Shown here piece after piece: positions 8,016 to 15,324 of a stretch of 43,151 nt of DNA. The notes below the pieces were generated by a model, which saw nothing but the letters and a program-made list of their open reading frames with translations, was not told the origin of the DNA and made no database searches. A program made the position numbers and the translations under genes. Every line of letters begins with the position of its first letter. Position 1 is the stretch's first letter. Origin of the DNA: Gemmatimonadota bacterium (lineage in GTDB: Bacteria; Gemmatimonadota; Gemmatimonadetes; Gemmatimonadales; GWC2-71-9); NCBI GenBank assembly GCA_003251175.1, contig QKHC01000015.1:1-43151 (forward strand). The letters run 5' to 3'.

Positions 8016-8941
8016 CAGAAAGGACCGACGAGACGGCTCGCGCGATCGGGATCGACGCTGGCGGATCGCGGACCACCGCCGTCCTCGTGGGCGCGGACGG
8101 CGCCGAGCTCGGTCGCGCACAGGGATCTGGCGGCGCGGTGCGACCGGGGGAAGCGGCGCGGGCGGCCGCGACCATCCTGGCGACCGCACGGCGCGCGGCG
8201 GGAGCGGCCGGGATCGCGCTGCCTGCGCCACGGGCGCTGGTGGGCGCGGCGGGTACCGGGCGCGAGCGGGAGCGGGAGCAGCTCACCGCAGCGTTGCGCG
8301 AACCAGAGCTGCTGGCCCATGAGGTGCGCGTGATGGGCGACGTCGAGCTGCTGCTGCACGCCGCCTTCGCGTCGGGTCCCGGCATCGTGTTGGCAGCGGG
8401 GACGGGATCCGCGGCCTATGCCCGGACCGCGGACGGCGCGGTGCGTGGCGCCGGCGGTCACGGCTGGCAGCTGGGCGACGCCGGCGGCGGGTACTGGCTG
8501 GGGAGGCGGGCCCTGGCGCTCATCTCGCTGGCACGGGACGGCATCGGGGATGCCGGGACGCTCGCTGACCGCGTCCTGGGCATCCTGGCCCTCTCCTCGT
8601 GGGACGACCTCGTGCGCTGGGCGACGAGGGCTGACCCGCCGCAGGTGGCCGCGCTCGCACGGGAGGTGCTGCAGGCGGCGGGCGATGGCGACAGCGCCGC
8701 GCGGATGCTGGTGCGGGACGCCGCGGCGCAGCTGGCCGCGCTGGCCGTCGCACTGCGGGGGCACTTCCCCGCGAGCGTCCCACCCCCGGTGGCGCTGGCG
8801 GGAGGACTGCTGGGCGCGGGGTCTGCGTTGCGGACCGCGCTCGCCGAGCGACTTGGCGAGCTGCTCCCGGGCGCGGAGCTGCGGGGAGACGTTCCCGATC
8901 CGGCCCTGACGGCGGCGCGACTCGCGCTGGCGGCCGGGTAG
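8012..8941 (+). CDS. BadF/BadG/BcrA/BcrD-type ATPase, probable N-acetylglucosamine/N-acetylmuramic acid kinase
   Basis: 309 residues, start GTG overlapping the symporter stop in GTGA. The ASKHA-fold motifs are visible: phosphate-1 loop GIDAGGSRTTAVLVG at about residues 12-26, GAAGTGRER, phosphate-2 loop AAGTGSAAYA, HGWQLGDAGGGYWLG (the G-LGDEGSG-W-G signature of NAG kinases) and the adenosine-loop region ALAGGLLG. Members related to eukaryotic NAGK and clostridial MurK phosphorylate GlcNAc and/or MurNAc. Behind a symporter and murein hydrolases, this is the expected cytosolic step that traps imported amino sugars. A MurQ etherase, needed to turn MurNAc 6-phosphate into GlcNAc 6-phosphate, is not in the window. 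Whether it acts at C1 or C6 cannot be seen. Confidence 0.85.
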   Translation: MTERTDETARAIGIDAGGSRTTAVLVGADGAELGRAQGSGGAVRPGEAARAAATILATARRAAGAAGIALPAPRALVGAAGTGREREREQLTAALREPELLAHEVRVMGDVELLLHAAFASGPGIVLAAGTGSAAYARTADGAVRGAGGHGWQLGDAGGGYWLGRRALALISLARDGIGDAGTLADRVLGILALSSWDDLVRWATRADPPQVAALAREVLQAAGDGDSAARMLVRDAAAQLAALAVALRGHFPASVPPPVALAGGLLGAGSALRTALAERLGELLPGAELRGDVPDPALTAARLALAAG

Positions 8942-8951
8942 TCCCAGTCCC

Positions 8952-8970
8952 GGCGGGGCCGTGCCCCGCC
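8952..8970. terminator. hairpin between the convergent kinase and dicarboxylate transporter genes
   Basis: Eight-bp GC stem (GGCGGGGC with its complement) and a CGT loop, centred in the 45-bp space between two convergent stop codons. It can serve both strands. T-runs are absent on either side. Confidence 0.55.
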
Positions 8971-8986
8971 CTCCGAGGCCCCCCTG

Positions 8987-10288
8987 CTACGCGGCCTGCG
9001 GGACCCCTTCCCCGTTGGCGCGGCTCGCCGATGCCGGATCCCACCCCGCTTCGGTGCGGGCGATGTAGCAGGCGGCCGTCAGGTCGCCCGTGACGTTGAG
9101 GGACGTGCGACACATGTCGAGAATGCGGTCCACGCCGAGGATGATGGCGATCGACTCTGGCGGCGCCCCGACCGACGCCAGCACGACCATGATCAGGGGC
9201 AACGACCCGCCCGGCACCCCCGCGGCGCCGATGGCCGTGATCACCGACAGCACAATGACGAACGCTTGCTGCGGCAATGTGAGGCCGAGGCCGAACACCT
9301 GCGCCAGGAACAGGACGGTGACGCCCTCGTAGAGCGCGGTGCCGTTCATGTTCATCGTCGCGCCCAGCGGCAGCACGAAGCCGGCGATCTTGGGCGGGAT
9401 GGCGAACTCCTTCTCGGCCACCGCGATGTTCGTGGGCAGGGTCGCATTGCTGGAGCTGGTGGAAAAGCCCGTCACGAGGCTGGTCCACGCCTTACGCCAG
9501 AAGACGCCGGGGCGCACCCCACCGAAGACGCGCACCAGTATCGACAGCCCGACGGCCGCGTAGATCGCCAGCCCGCCGACGACGACCAGCACGTACTTGA
9601 GCAGCTGGAAGAGGATCTGCCACCCGAAGCGCGACGTGACCACGAAGATCAGTCCGAACACGCCGATGGGCGCCAGCTTCATGGCGATGTCGATGACCTT
9701 CACGATGGCGTCGCCCAGCGCCTCGAGCAGGCGTAGCATCGGTCGGGCGCGGTCTTCGGGAATGAGCGTCAGGGCCGCCCCGAACACGATGGCGAAGAAG
9801 ATCAGCCCCAGCATATCCATGTTGGCCGCAGCGGCGATCGGGTTGCGGGGCACGATGTTGACGAACAGATCGGGACCGAAACCCGCCGCGCCGCCCGCCT
9901 GCAGGCCCTGGGCCTGCGTGCGGTAGGTGGCCATCAGCTGATCGCGCAGCGCGCCACCGAGACCGGCACCCGGCCGGACGACGTTGACGAGCGTGAGTCC
10001 GAGGATCGCGGAGAGAGCGCTCGAAAACAGGAAGTAGCCGAGGGTGCGCCCGCCAACCCGACCCACCTTGCGGATGTCGCCGAGGCCCGCGACGCCAAGG
10101 GTGATCGATGCAAAGACCAGCGGGACGACCGTCATGAGCAGCATGCGCAGGAAGATCTGCCCGACGGGATTGGCCACGTTGTCTCCGAGCCAGCGGACCC
10201 ACCCGGCATCGGGCGCGACGACGTTGGCACTCACCCCGGCGGCGGCGCCCAGGGCGAGGCCCAGCACGATCTTCGTGTGCAGCTTCAC
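8987..10288 (-). CDS. dicarboxylate/amino acid:cation symporter (DAACS family, GltP/DctA type)
   Basis: 433 residues with the full DAACS pattern: several N-terminal helices, the serine-rich re-entrant loop STSSSNATLPTN, the NMNGTALYEG motif of helix 7, and AAGVPGGSLPLI of the second hairpin, followed by VDRILDMCRTSLNVTGD, which contains the conserved Asp and Arg-side substrate contacts. It imports C4-dicarboxylates, glutamate or aspartate with protons or sodium across the inner membrane. The GTG at 10288 is chosen because it overlaps the stop of the upstream APC transporter (GTGA) and gives the normal N-terminus. The open frame upstream is out of character and overlaps that gene. The exact substrate cannot be told. 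The two transporters form one transcription unit. Confidence 0.92.
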   Translation of the reverse strand: MKLHTKIVLGLALGAAAGVSANVVAPDAGWVRWLGDNVANPVGQIFLRMLLMTVVPLVFASITLGVAGLGDIRKVGRVGGRTLGYFLFSSALSAILGLTLVNVVRPGAGLGGALRDQLMATYRTQAQGLQAGGAAGFGPDLFVNIVPRNPIAAAANMDMLGLIFFAIVFGAALTLIPEDRARPMLRLLEALGDAIVKVIDIAMKLAPIGVFGLIFVVTSRFGWQILFQLLKYVLVVVGGLAIYAAVGLSILVRVFGGVRPGVFWRKAWTSLVTGFSTSSSNATLPTNIAVAEKEFAIPPKIAGFVLPLGATMNMNGTALYEGVTVLFLAQVFGLGLTLPQQAFVIVLSVITAIGAAGVPGGSLPLIMVVLASVGAPPESIAIILGVDRILDMCRTSLNVTGDLTAACYIARTEAGWDPASASRANGEGVPQAA

Positions 10289-11820
10289 GCCGTCCCCCCG
10301 CGACGCAGCCGACTGTGGCGGACTCCGTAGAATGCGTAGATGACGCTGCCGATGGCCAGCCACACGATGAACCGAATCCAGGTCACGGTGGGCAGCTGAA
10401 TCATCAGGTACACGCACGCCACGATGGCGATGATCGGCACCACCGGCATTCCCGGCGTCCGGAACGGGCGGGGCCGATGCGGGTCCTTGTAGCGGAGCAC
10501 GAGCACGCCCGCGGCGACGATGGCGAAGGCGAACAGCGTCCCGATGTTGGTCAGCTCCACGACTTCGTTGATGTTCGCGAACGCGGCGAAGACGGCCACG
10601 AAGACGCCGGTCAGTATCGTGGTGACGTGTGGCGTGCGAAACTTCGGATGCACCTTGGCGGCCCAGGAGGGCAGCAGCCCGTCGCGCGCCATGGAAAAGA
10701 AGATGCGGGGCTGGCCCAGCTGGAACACCAGCAGCACCGAAGCCATAGCGAACACCGCGCCCAGCGCGATGATGAACTGCGCAAACGACAGCAGCCGAGT
10801 GGAGCTACCGGACTGCTGCAGCGCGGTCAACATCGGCTCCGCCGTGCCGAGCTGCTGCCACGGCGCCATGCCCGTCATCACGACCGCCACCAGGATGTAG
10901 AGCACCGTCGTGATGATGAGACTGGCGACGATGCCGAACGGCATGTCCTTCCCGGGGTTGCGCGTCTCTTCGGCTGCGGTGGAGACCGCGTCGAACCCGA
11001 TGTAGGCGAAGAAGATGATAGCTGCTGCGGCGCTGATGCCGGCGAATCCGTTGGGGGCGAAACCGCCGTGCGCCGTGTAATTCGCCGGGCGAATGAAGAA
11101 CGCCCCGACGGCGATGAAGAACAGCACGATCGCCACCTTGACCAGCACCATGAGCGTGTTGGTAGTGGCTGATTCCCGGATCCCGTACACCAGGACGACG
11201 GTGATCAGGGCGACGATCGCCACCGCCGGGATGTTGAGGATAACGGGGAGCCCGAACAGGCGCGGCGCGTCGCTGACGGCCGTCGCCAGATAGACCGACG
11301 TGGCGTCGGTTGCTCCCCCGGCGACGTTTGCCGCGGCCTGGTACGCCGAGCGGTAGTCGATGGTCAGCCACGCCGGAATGCTGATGCCGAAATGGCTCAG
11401 CAGCTCGCGGAAGTGCCCTGCCCACGACACCGCGACCGCGATGTTGCCGACGGCGTACTCGATGATGAGATCCCAGCCGATGATCCACGCCACCAGCTCA
11501 CCCAGCGACGCGTAGGCGTACGTGTACGCCGACCCCGAGACGGGGACCATCGCGGCGAACTCGGCATAGCAGAGGGCGGCGAATCCACAGGTGACGGCTG
11601 TGAGAACGAACGAGAGCGCAATGGCCGGCCCGGCGCCGAGCCGGCCGACGGCCGGGTCGCCGGCGATCGCCGACCCGGTCGCGGCGAAGATACCGGCGCC
11701 GATCAACGCACCGACGCCGAGCGCGGTGAGGTCCCAGCGCCCGAGGGCGCGTTTCAGACCGCTGCCTTCACTCGCTTCGGTGACCAGGCGGTCAACGGAC
11801 TTGCGGGCAAACAGCTGCAC
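10285..11820 (-). CDS. APC-superfamily amino acid permease (cationic amino acid transporter-like)
   Basis: 511 residues and about 12 hydrophobic helices. The first helix carries GALIGAGIFAATGSA, the unwound-helix motif of amino acid-polyamine-organocation permeases, followed by SGSAYTYAYASLGELVAW and FFAYIGFDAVSTAAEETRNP, characteristic of the bacterial YfnA/CAT branch. It should import amino acids across the inner membrane. The GTG start at 11820 has an excellent ribosome-binding site (GAGGAGG, 7-bp spacing); a longer open frame exists but lacks such a signal. The gene is first of a two-gene unit with the DAACS transporter. Substrate is unknown; the branch includes basic and branched-chain amino acid carriers. 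Confidence 0.92.
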   Translation of the reverse strand: MQLFARKSVDRLVTEASEGSGLKRALGRWDLTALGVGALIGAGIFAATGSAIAGDPAVGRLGAGPAIALSFVLTAVTCGFAALCYAEFAAMVPVSGSAYTYAYASLGELVAWIIGWDLIIEYAVGNIAVAVSWAGHFRELLSHFGISIPAWLTIDYRSAYQAAANVAGGATDATSVYLATAVSDAPRLFGLPVILNIPAVAIVALITVVLVYGIRESATTNTLMVLVKVAIVLFFIAVGAFFIRPANYTAHGGFAPNGFAGISAAAAIIFFAYIGFDAVSTAAEETRNPGKDMPFGIVASLIITTVLYILVAVVMTGMAPWQQLGTAEPMLTALQQSGSSTRLLSFAQFIIALGAVFAMASVLLVFQLGQPRIFFSMARDGLLPSWAAKVHPKFRTPHVTTILTGVFVAVFAAFANINEVVELTNIGTLFAFAIVAAGVLVLRYKDPHRPRPFRTPGMPVVPIIAIVACVYLMIQLPTVTWIRFIVWLAIGSVIYAFYGVRHSRLRRGGTA

Positions 11821-11882
11821 GGGGAGGCCTCCTCGGAGCGGTCGTCCCGGCCGCCAAGTTGCAGCCGCCGGCATCACGGCGG

Positions 11883-11904
11883 TCGAGCGCCGATCAGCGC
11901 TCGA
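11883..11904 (-). terminator. hairpin over the stop codon of the second TonB-like gene
   Basis: Eight-bp stem TCGAGCGC with its complement and a 6-base loop that contains the TGA stop (11894-11896). There is no T-run. It separates the TonB region from the transporter pair. Confidence 0.4.
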
Positions 11905-12673
11905 TCGTGATGGGATAGATGCTGGCCACCGCTGCGCCTTCGCGGGTCTTGGCCGGCTCGAACCGGTACCCGCGCATGCGCACCTCGAAGTCGCGGCGAC
12001 AGGACTTGTCGCGCGGCGGTGGCTGAATCTCCACGTCCGTCACCCGCCCGTCGGCGGCGACCCAGAAGCGCACCTGGAAGCGGCTCCCCGGCGAGACACA
12101 CTCCGGCGGGAGGATGATGCCGCGCGGCGTGGCGAGGAGAATGTAACTGTCGTCGCCGCCCGAGCCAGGCCCCTGTCCCGTTCCGACCCCGGTCCCGCTG
12201 CCGGACCCGCTGCCGCCGCCGGTCCCGGTGCCCGACCCCGGTCCTCCGCCCGTGCCGGCTCCCGCACCGGGGACGAGCGCGTCGGTCGCGCCGTGCGGCA
12301 CTTCGATCCGCGCGAGCTCGTCGAGGGACATCACTTCCGGCGTGGGAATGTTCTCAACCGCGATAGGCGGGACCGGCTCCTCAGGCTCGGGCTCCGGCTC
12401 GGGCTGCGCCGGGGCCGCGTACGCCTCCAGCGCGATGACCGAGGAAAGCGATCGTCCGCCCCCGCCACCGCCGCCGCGGGGACCGATCCCGCCGCCACCG
12501 CCGCCGCTGTCGAGCAGCGATTTGGCCGGCCACCACAGTGCGGCGAGCAGGCCAGCGTGCACCAGCACGGACACCGCGACCCCGCCCCACGGCCGGCGCC
12601 GCTCGCGCGGCAGGGCGAGTGTCGGCGGCGGAGGCGGACCGCGCCGCGGGCCAACGTCCGGAAGCCCATGCAT
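11894..12673 (-). CDS. glycine-rich TonB-like energy transducer
   Basis: 259 residues. Order: a short basic, proline-rich cytosolic N-terminus; one membrane helix at about 30-49; a Gly-rich stretch (two runs of 6-7 glycines at 57-73); a Pro-Glu section at 91-103 (PEPEPEPEEPVPP); a long Gly/Ser/Thr linker at 135-173 built of GTG/GSG units; and a compact C-terminal domain from about 175 with the TonB-like pattern FWVAADGRVTDVEI. Two cysteines (192 and 225) in that domain could form a disulfide in the periplasm. Lying behind exbB and two exbD genes, it probably couples the proton-driven ExbB/ExbD motor to an outer-membrane partner. The linker is unusual, since most TonB proteins use Pro-Lys/Pro-Glu rods. 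A TATTAC box lies 8 bp before the ATG, so it may also be transcribed alone, nearly leaderless. Confidence 0.75.
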   Translation of the reverse strand: MHGLPDVGPRRGPPPPPTLALPRERRRPWGGVAVSVLVHAGLLAALWWPAKSLLDSGGGGGGIGPRGGGGGGGRSLSSVIALEAYAAPAQPEPEPEPEEPVPPIAVENIPTPEVMSLDELARIEVPHGATDALVPGAGAGTGGGPGSGTGTGGGSGSGSGTGVGTGQGPGSGGDDSYILLATPRGIILPPECVSPGSRFQVRFWVAADGRVTDVEIQPPPRDKSCRRDFEVRMRGYRFEPAKTREGAAVASIYPITIER

Positions 12674-12739
12674 GCGTCGTGTAATACCCTAACGGGCGCC
12701 CGAGGTGCGCGGGACCCCTGTCCGTGGGCAGAGACGACG

Positions 12740-12763
12740 ACGGGGGCCCCGTGGGACCCCCGT
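12740..12763 (-). terminator. hairpin between exbD2 and the second TonB-like gene
   Basis: Seven-bp stem ACGGGGG with its complement around a 10-base loop, 24 bp after the exbD2 stop in transcription order. No T-run. It may reduce read-through into the Gly-rich TonB-like gene, which starts 113 bp downstream of exbD2. Confidence 0.4.
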
Positions 12764-12786
12764 GCGATCGTCGGCTTCGGCCGCGC

Positions 12787-13215
12787 TCAGCCGCCGCCCT
12801 CGGTTGGCTCGGGCGGGGTGAAGCCAATCACCTGGATCCCGGCCCCGGTGGCGATGTCCATCGCCTCGACGACGTCGCGGTACTTGCGGTTCGGCGCCGT
12901 CTTGATGAACAGCAGCTTCGCGGGCCGTGGATCGAAGATCTGGTGCAGGGCGCCGTCCAGCTGGCTCTTGCCGTACGGCTGGTTGTTGATCGCATACGAC
13001 CCGTCGGCTCTCAGCTCCAGCACGATCTGACTGCTCTGGGTCTGCTGCTGGCGCTGCTGACGCTGCTCGGGCGGCACCTGCACCTCGAACGCGCGCCGCG
13101 ACAGCGGCAGCGTGATCATGAAGATGATCAGCAGCACCAGGAGCACGTCGATCATCGGCGTCACGTTGATGTCGTGAGTCGGACCGCCGCCCCCGCCTCC
13201 CGCCGCCATAGCCAT
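12787..13215 (-). CDS. exbD: ExbD/TolR-family proton-channel subunit (second copy)
   Basis: 142 residues. After a short Gly-rich N-terminus comes the ExbD signature DINVTPMIDVLLVLLI at 15-30, with the membrane Asp23 that carries protons. A periplasmic domain follows, rich in Gln (QRQQRQQQTQ) and ending in VIGFTPPEPTE. It assembles with ExbB in the inner membrane to energise TonB. I chose the ATG at 13215, 7 bp after the stop of the first exbD; a second ATG at 13209 is possible. Two different ExbD proteins in one operon often form a mixed motor in Bacteroidota- and Gemmatimonadota-like systems, but that is inference here. Confidence 0.9.
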   Translation of the reverse strand: MAMAAGGGGGGPTHDINVTPMIDVLLVLLIIFMITLPLSRRAFEVQVPPEQRQQRQQQTQSSQIVLELRADGSYAINNQPYGKSQLDGALHQIFDPRPAKLLFIKTAPNRKYRDVVEAMDIATGAGIQVIGFTPPEPTEGGG

Positions 13216-13222
13216 GACTGGG

Positions 13223-13690
13223 CTACTCCCTTCCCGGCCGCTCGCCGCGATTCTGCTCGGTGATCGTCCCGAGCACGCGGACGCCGGCCTTGCGCGCGAT
13301 TTCCACCGCCTCCTGGATGCGGGCGAACTCGAGGTTCTCATCCGCCTTCAGGAAGAGGATCTTGTCCACCGACCGCGTGGCGTAGAGCGACCGCAGCTGG
13401 GCCTCGAGCTCGTCCTCCGGCACGTAGCGCATGCCGGTGTACTTGCCGTCCGGACCGGTGATGTCGATGTAGTAGCGCCCCGCCACGTCGATCCCCAGCC
13501 GGATCTCACCTTCCTCTTCTTCCTTGGCCTTGGGGTTGTCGGCGCGGGGCACCGCCGCCTGGAAGCCGGCCGTGATGGCCGGGGTGACGATCATGAAGAT
13601 GATCAGCAGCACCAGCATCACGTCAATCATCGGCGTGACGTTGATGTCCGCCGCCACAGCGGCCCGGGTGTTAGTGGCTGATAGGGCCAC
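13223..13690 (-). CDS. exbD: ExbD/TolR-family proton-channel subunit (first copy)
   Basis: 155 residues with the signature DINVTPMIDVMLVLLI at 15-30 and proton-carrying Asp23. The periplasmic part differs clearly from the second ExbD: it has an acidic KAKEEEEGE stretch near 54-62 and a longer peptidoglycan-side domain. The ATG at 13690 lies 20 bp inside the end of exbB, so translation is coupled. It is the inner-membrane partner of ExbB in the TonB motor. Confidence 0.92.
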   Translation of the reverse strand: MALSATNTRAAVAADINVTPMIDVMLVLLIIFMIVTPAITAGFQAAVPRADNPKAKEEEEGEIRLGIDVAGRYYIDITGPDGKYTGMRYVPEDELEAQLRSLYATRSVDKILFLKADENLEFARIQEAVEIARKAGVRVLGTITEQNRGERPGRE

Positions 13691-14420
13691 TGGACTGCGT
13701 CGCTTTCTGCGCCTGGAATTCCTTGGTGAAGATCGAGCGCCCGAACTCCGAGCCCACGCTCTTGATCAGATAGTCGATCAGCTCCTTGGACAGGTACGTC
13801 ATCTCCACCGCCAGGAAGTCGAGCTTGGAAGTGAAGTAGTTGTAGAGCCACACCGCCGGGATCGCGACCAGCAGACCGAAGGCGGTCGTGATCAGCGCCT
13901 CGGCGATACCGCCCGTGATCGCGGCCAGGGACCCCGACCCGCCGGCCGCTGCCATGCCCTGGAAGGCGTTGACGATGCCCATGGTGGTGCCCAGCAGACC
14001 GACGAACGGCGCCGTCGCACCGGTGGTCGCCAGCACGCCCAGGCCGCGCTTCATCTCGGAGGTGATGATCAGCATCTGCCGCTCAACCGCTCGCTCAGCC
14101 GAGTTGATGTCAGCGGCGGTGATCGTCGCCCGGTCGCGCAGCAGGGGCTTCACCTCGGACAGCGCTTCGGCCAGCACGCGCGCCACGTGGCTGCCCTTGT
14201 ATTCCTTCTTTTCAGCCAGCTGAATGGCCCGCTCGATCTGCTCTTCCTGCAGCGCTCGCGAGAACTGCGGGGTGAATTGCCGAGTCGCCCGCTGCGACTT
14301 CCACAGGTAGAACCACTTGGTGATCGTGACCGTCCACGACCAGAGCGACATGATCAACATCGTGACCACCACGCCCTTCGCGAACATGCCCATCGACTGC
14401 CACAGTTCGGCGTAACTCAT
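13671..14420 (-). CDS. exbB: ExbB/TolQ/MotA-family proton-channel protein
   Basis: 249 residues with three membrane helices: one near the N-terminus and two flanking the conserved GLLGTTMGIVNAFQGMA loop and ITGGIAEALITTAFGLLVAI, the MotA/TolQ/ExbB signature. With ExbD it forms the inner-membrane proton channel that drives TonB. It is preceded by AAGGAG at usual spacing and lies 45 bp behind tonB. A TolQ role with TolR-like partners is possible, but the flanking tonB gene and the absence of tolA, tolB and pal favour a TonB motor. Confidence 0.93.
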   Translation of the reverse strand: MSYAELWQSMGMFAKGVVVTMLIMSLWSWTVTITKWFYLWKSQRATRQFTPQFSRALQEEQIERAIQLAEKKEYKGSHVARVLAEALSEVKPLLRDRATITAADINSAERAVERQMLIITSEMKRGLGVLATTGATAPFVGLLGTTMGIVNAFQGMAAAGGSGSLAAITGGIAEALITTAFGLLVAIPAVWLYNYFTSKLDFLAVEMTYLSKELIDYLIKSVGSEFGRSIFTKEFQAQKATQSSGPISH

Positions 14421-14465
14421 CCTGGCTGACTCCTTGTGAGAAGCGGCGGTCGCCCGCCGGTGACC

Positions 14466-15149
14466 CTATCGTCCCCGCAGCTTGAAATCGATCGGCAGCC
14501 GCACCAGCACCCGCACCGGACGACCGTGCACCCGTGCGGGGCGGAACAGCGCCTGTCGCATGTAGTTCTTCGCGGGCTGGTCGAACCCGGGATGGGGGCT
14601 CTGTACGATCTTGATGGAATTGGGCTCCGCCCGGCCCGACGTATCGATGATCGCCTCGACCAGCACGCGGCCCTGGATCTGCGCCTGGCGCAGCAGCTCC
14701 GGGTACTGCAGTGGCGGTCCGGAGAGTGGCTCCGGCTTCTCCTCAACCACTGACTCGAGGAACACCTGATTGGCCGTCGGCTCGATTCCGGTGGCCACGC
14801 CCCCTTCCACCCCGACGCCGGAGTAGTCGCGGGGATCGAACGTCTCACTCAGGTCGATCGGCGGAATGTCGGTCGGGATCTCGGTCGGCGCCACGATCGT
14901 CTGGAAGCCCTTCAGCGGCACGTCGAGGACGACCTGCGGTTGCTCCTCGGGCTTCTGCTCTTCCTGCTTTTCGGAGAGATACACCATGGCGGTGTCGATG
15001 ACCACTTCTTCGGCCGCTTCGCCCGCCGACAGCGTCGCGTACACCGCCCCCGCCACGAGCGCCGTGTGGAAGATGATCGAAAAGAGACTCGCGGCCGAGC
15101 CGCCCTTGACGTTGTGCTTGCGCTTGGACTCGATCAGGGTATCGAACAC
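14466..15149 (-). CDS. tonB: energy transducer TonB
   Basis: 227 residues: short basic cytosolic start, one membrane helix at about 20-41, a Glu/Pro-rich spacer (EEQKPEEQPQ) and a C-terminal TonB domain from about 140 (YPELLRQAQIQGRVLVEAII) to the end. It spans the periplasm and passes energy from ExbB/ExbD to outer-membrane receptors. The start is GTG at 15149 with GGGAGG 6 bp upstream. It heads the tonB-exbB-exbD-exbD unit. No TonB-dependent receptor lies in the window, so its client is unknown. The 175-bp space before it holds a short palindrome TGGAGGCTCCA near 15210 but no clear promoter. Confidence 0.9.
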   Translation of the reverse strand: MFDTLIESKRKHNVKGGSAASLFSIIFHTALVAGAVYATLSAGEAAEEVVIDTAMVYLSEKQEEQKPEEQPQVVLDVPLKGFQTIVAPTEIPTDIPPIDLSETFDPRDYSGVGVEGGVATGIEPTANQVFLESVVEEKPEPLSGPPLQYPELLRQAQIQGRVLVEAIIDTSGRAEPNSIKIVQSPHPGFDQPAKNYMRQALFRPARVHGRPVRVLVRLPIDFKLRGR

Positions 15150-15324
15150 CGCCTGCCTCCCGTGGCCGTGCGTGCGATGAAATACTACCGATTCAGCCTA
15201 CCCCGCTAGTGGAGGCTCCATTACAAAACGATGACAACGCAATGTGGAATCCGGCCCGGGACCGAGCGGGCAAGTCCCGATTCCCCCGAGCCGGCCGCGC
15301 AGACGAGCAACCTCCTGGGGTGGT

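Noticed and set aside
13524-14429. 301-codon plus-strand open frame over exbB and exbD
   Set aside because: Antisense to well-recognised ExbB/ExbD; no motif.
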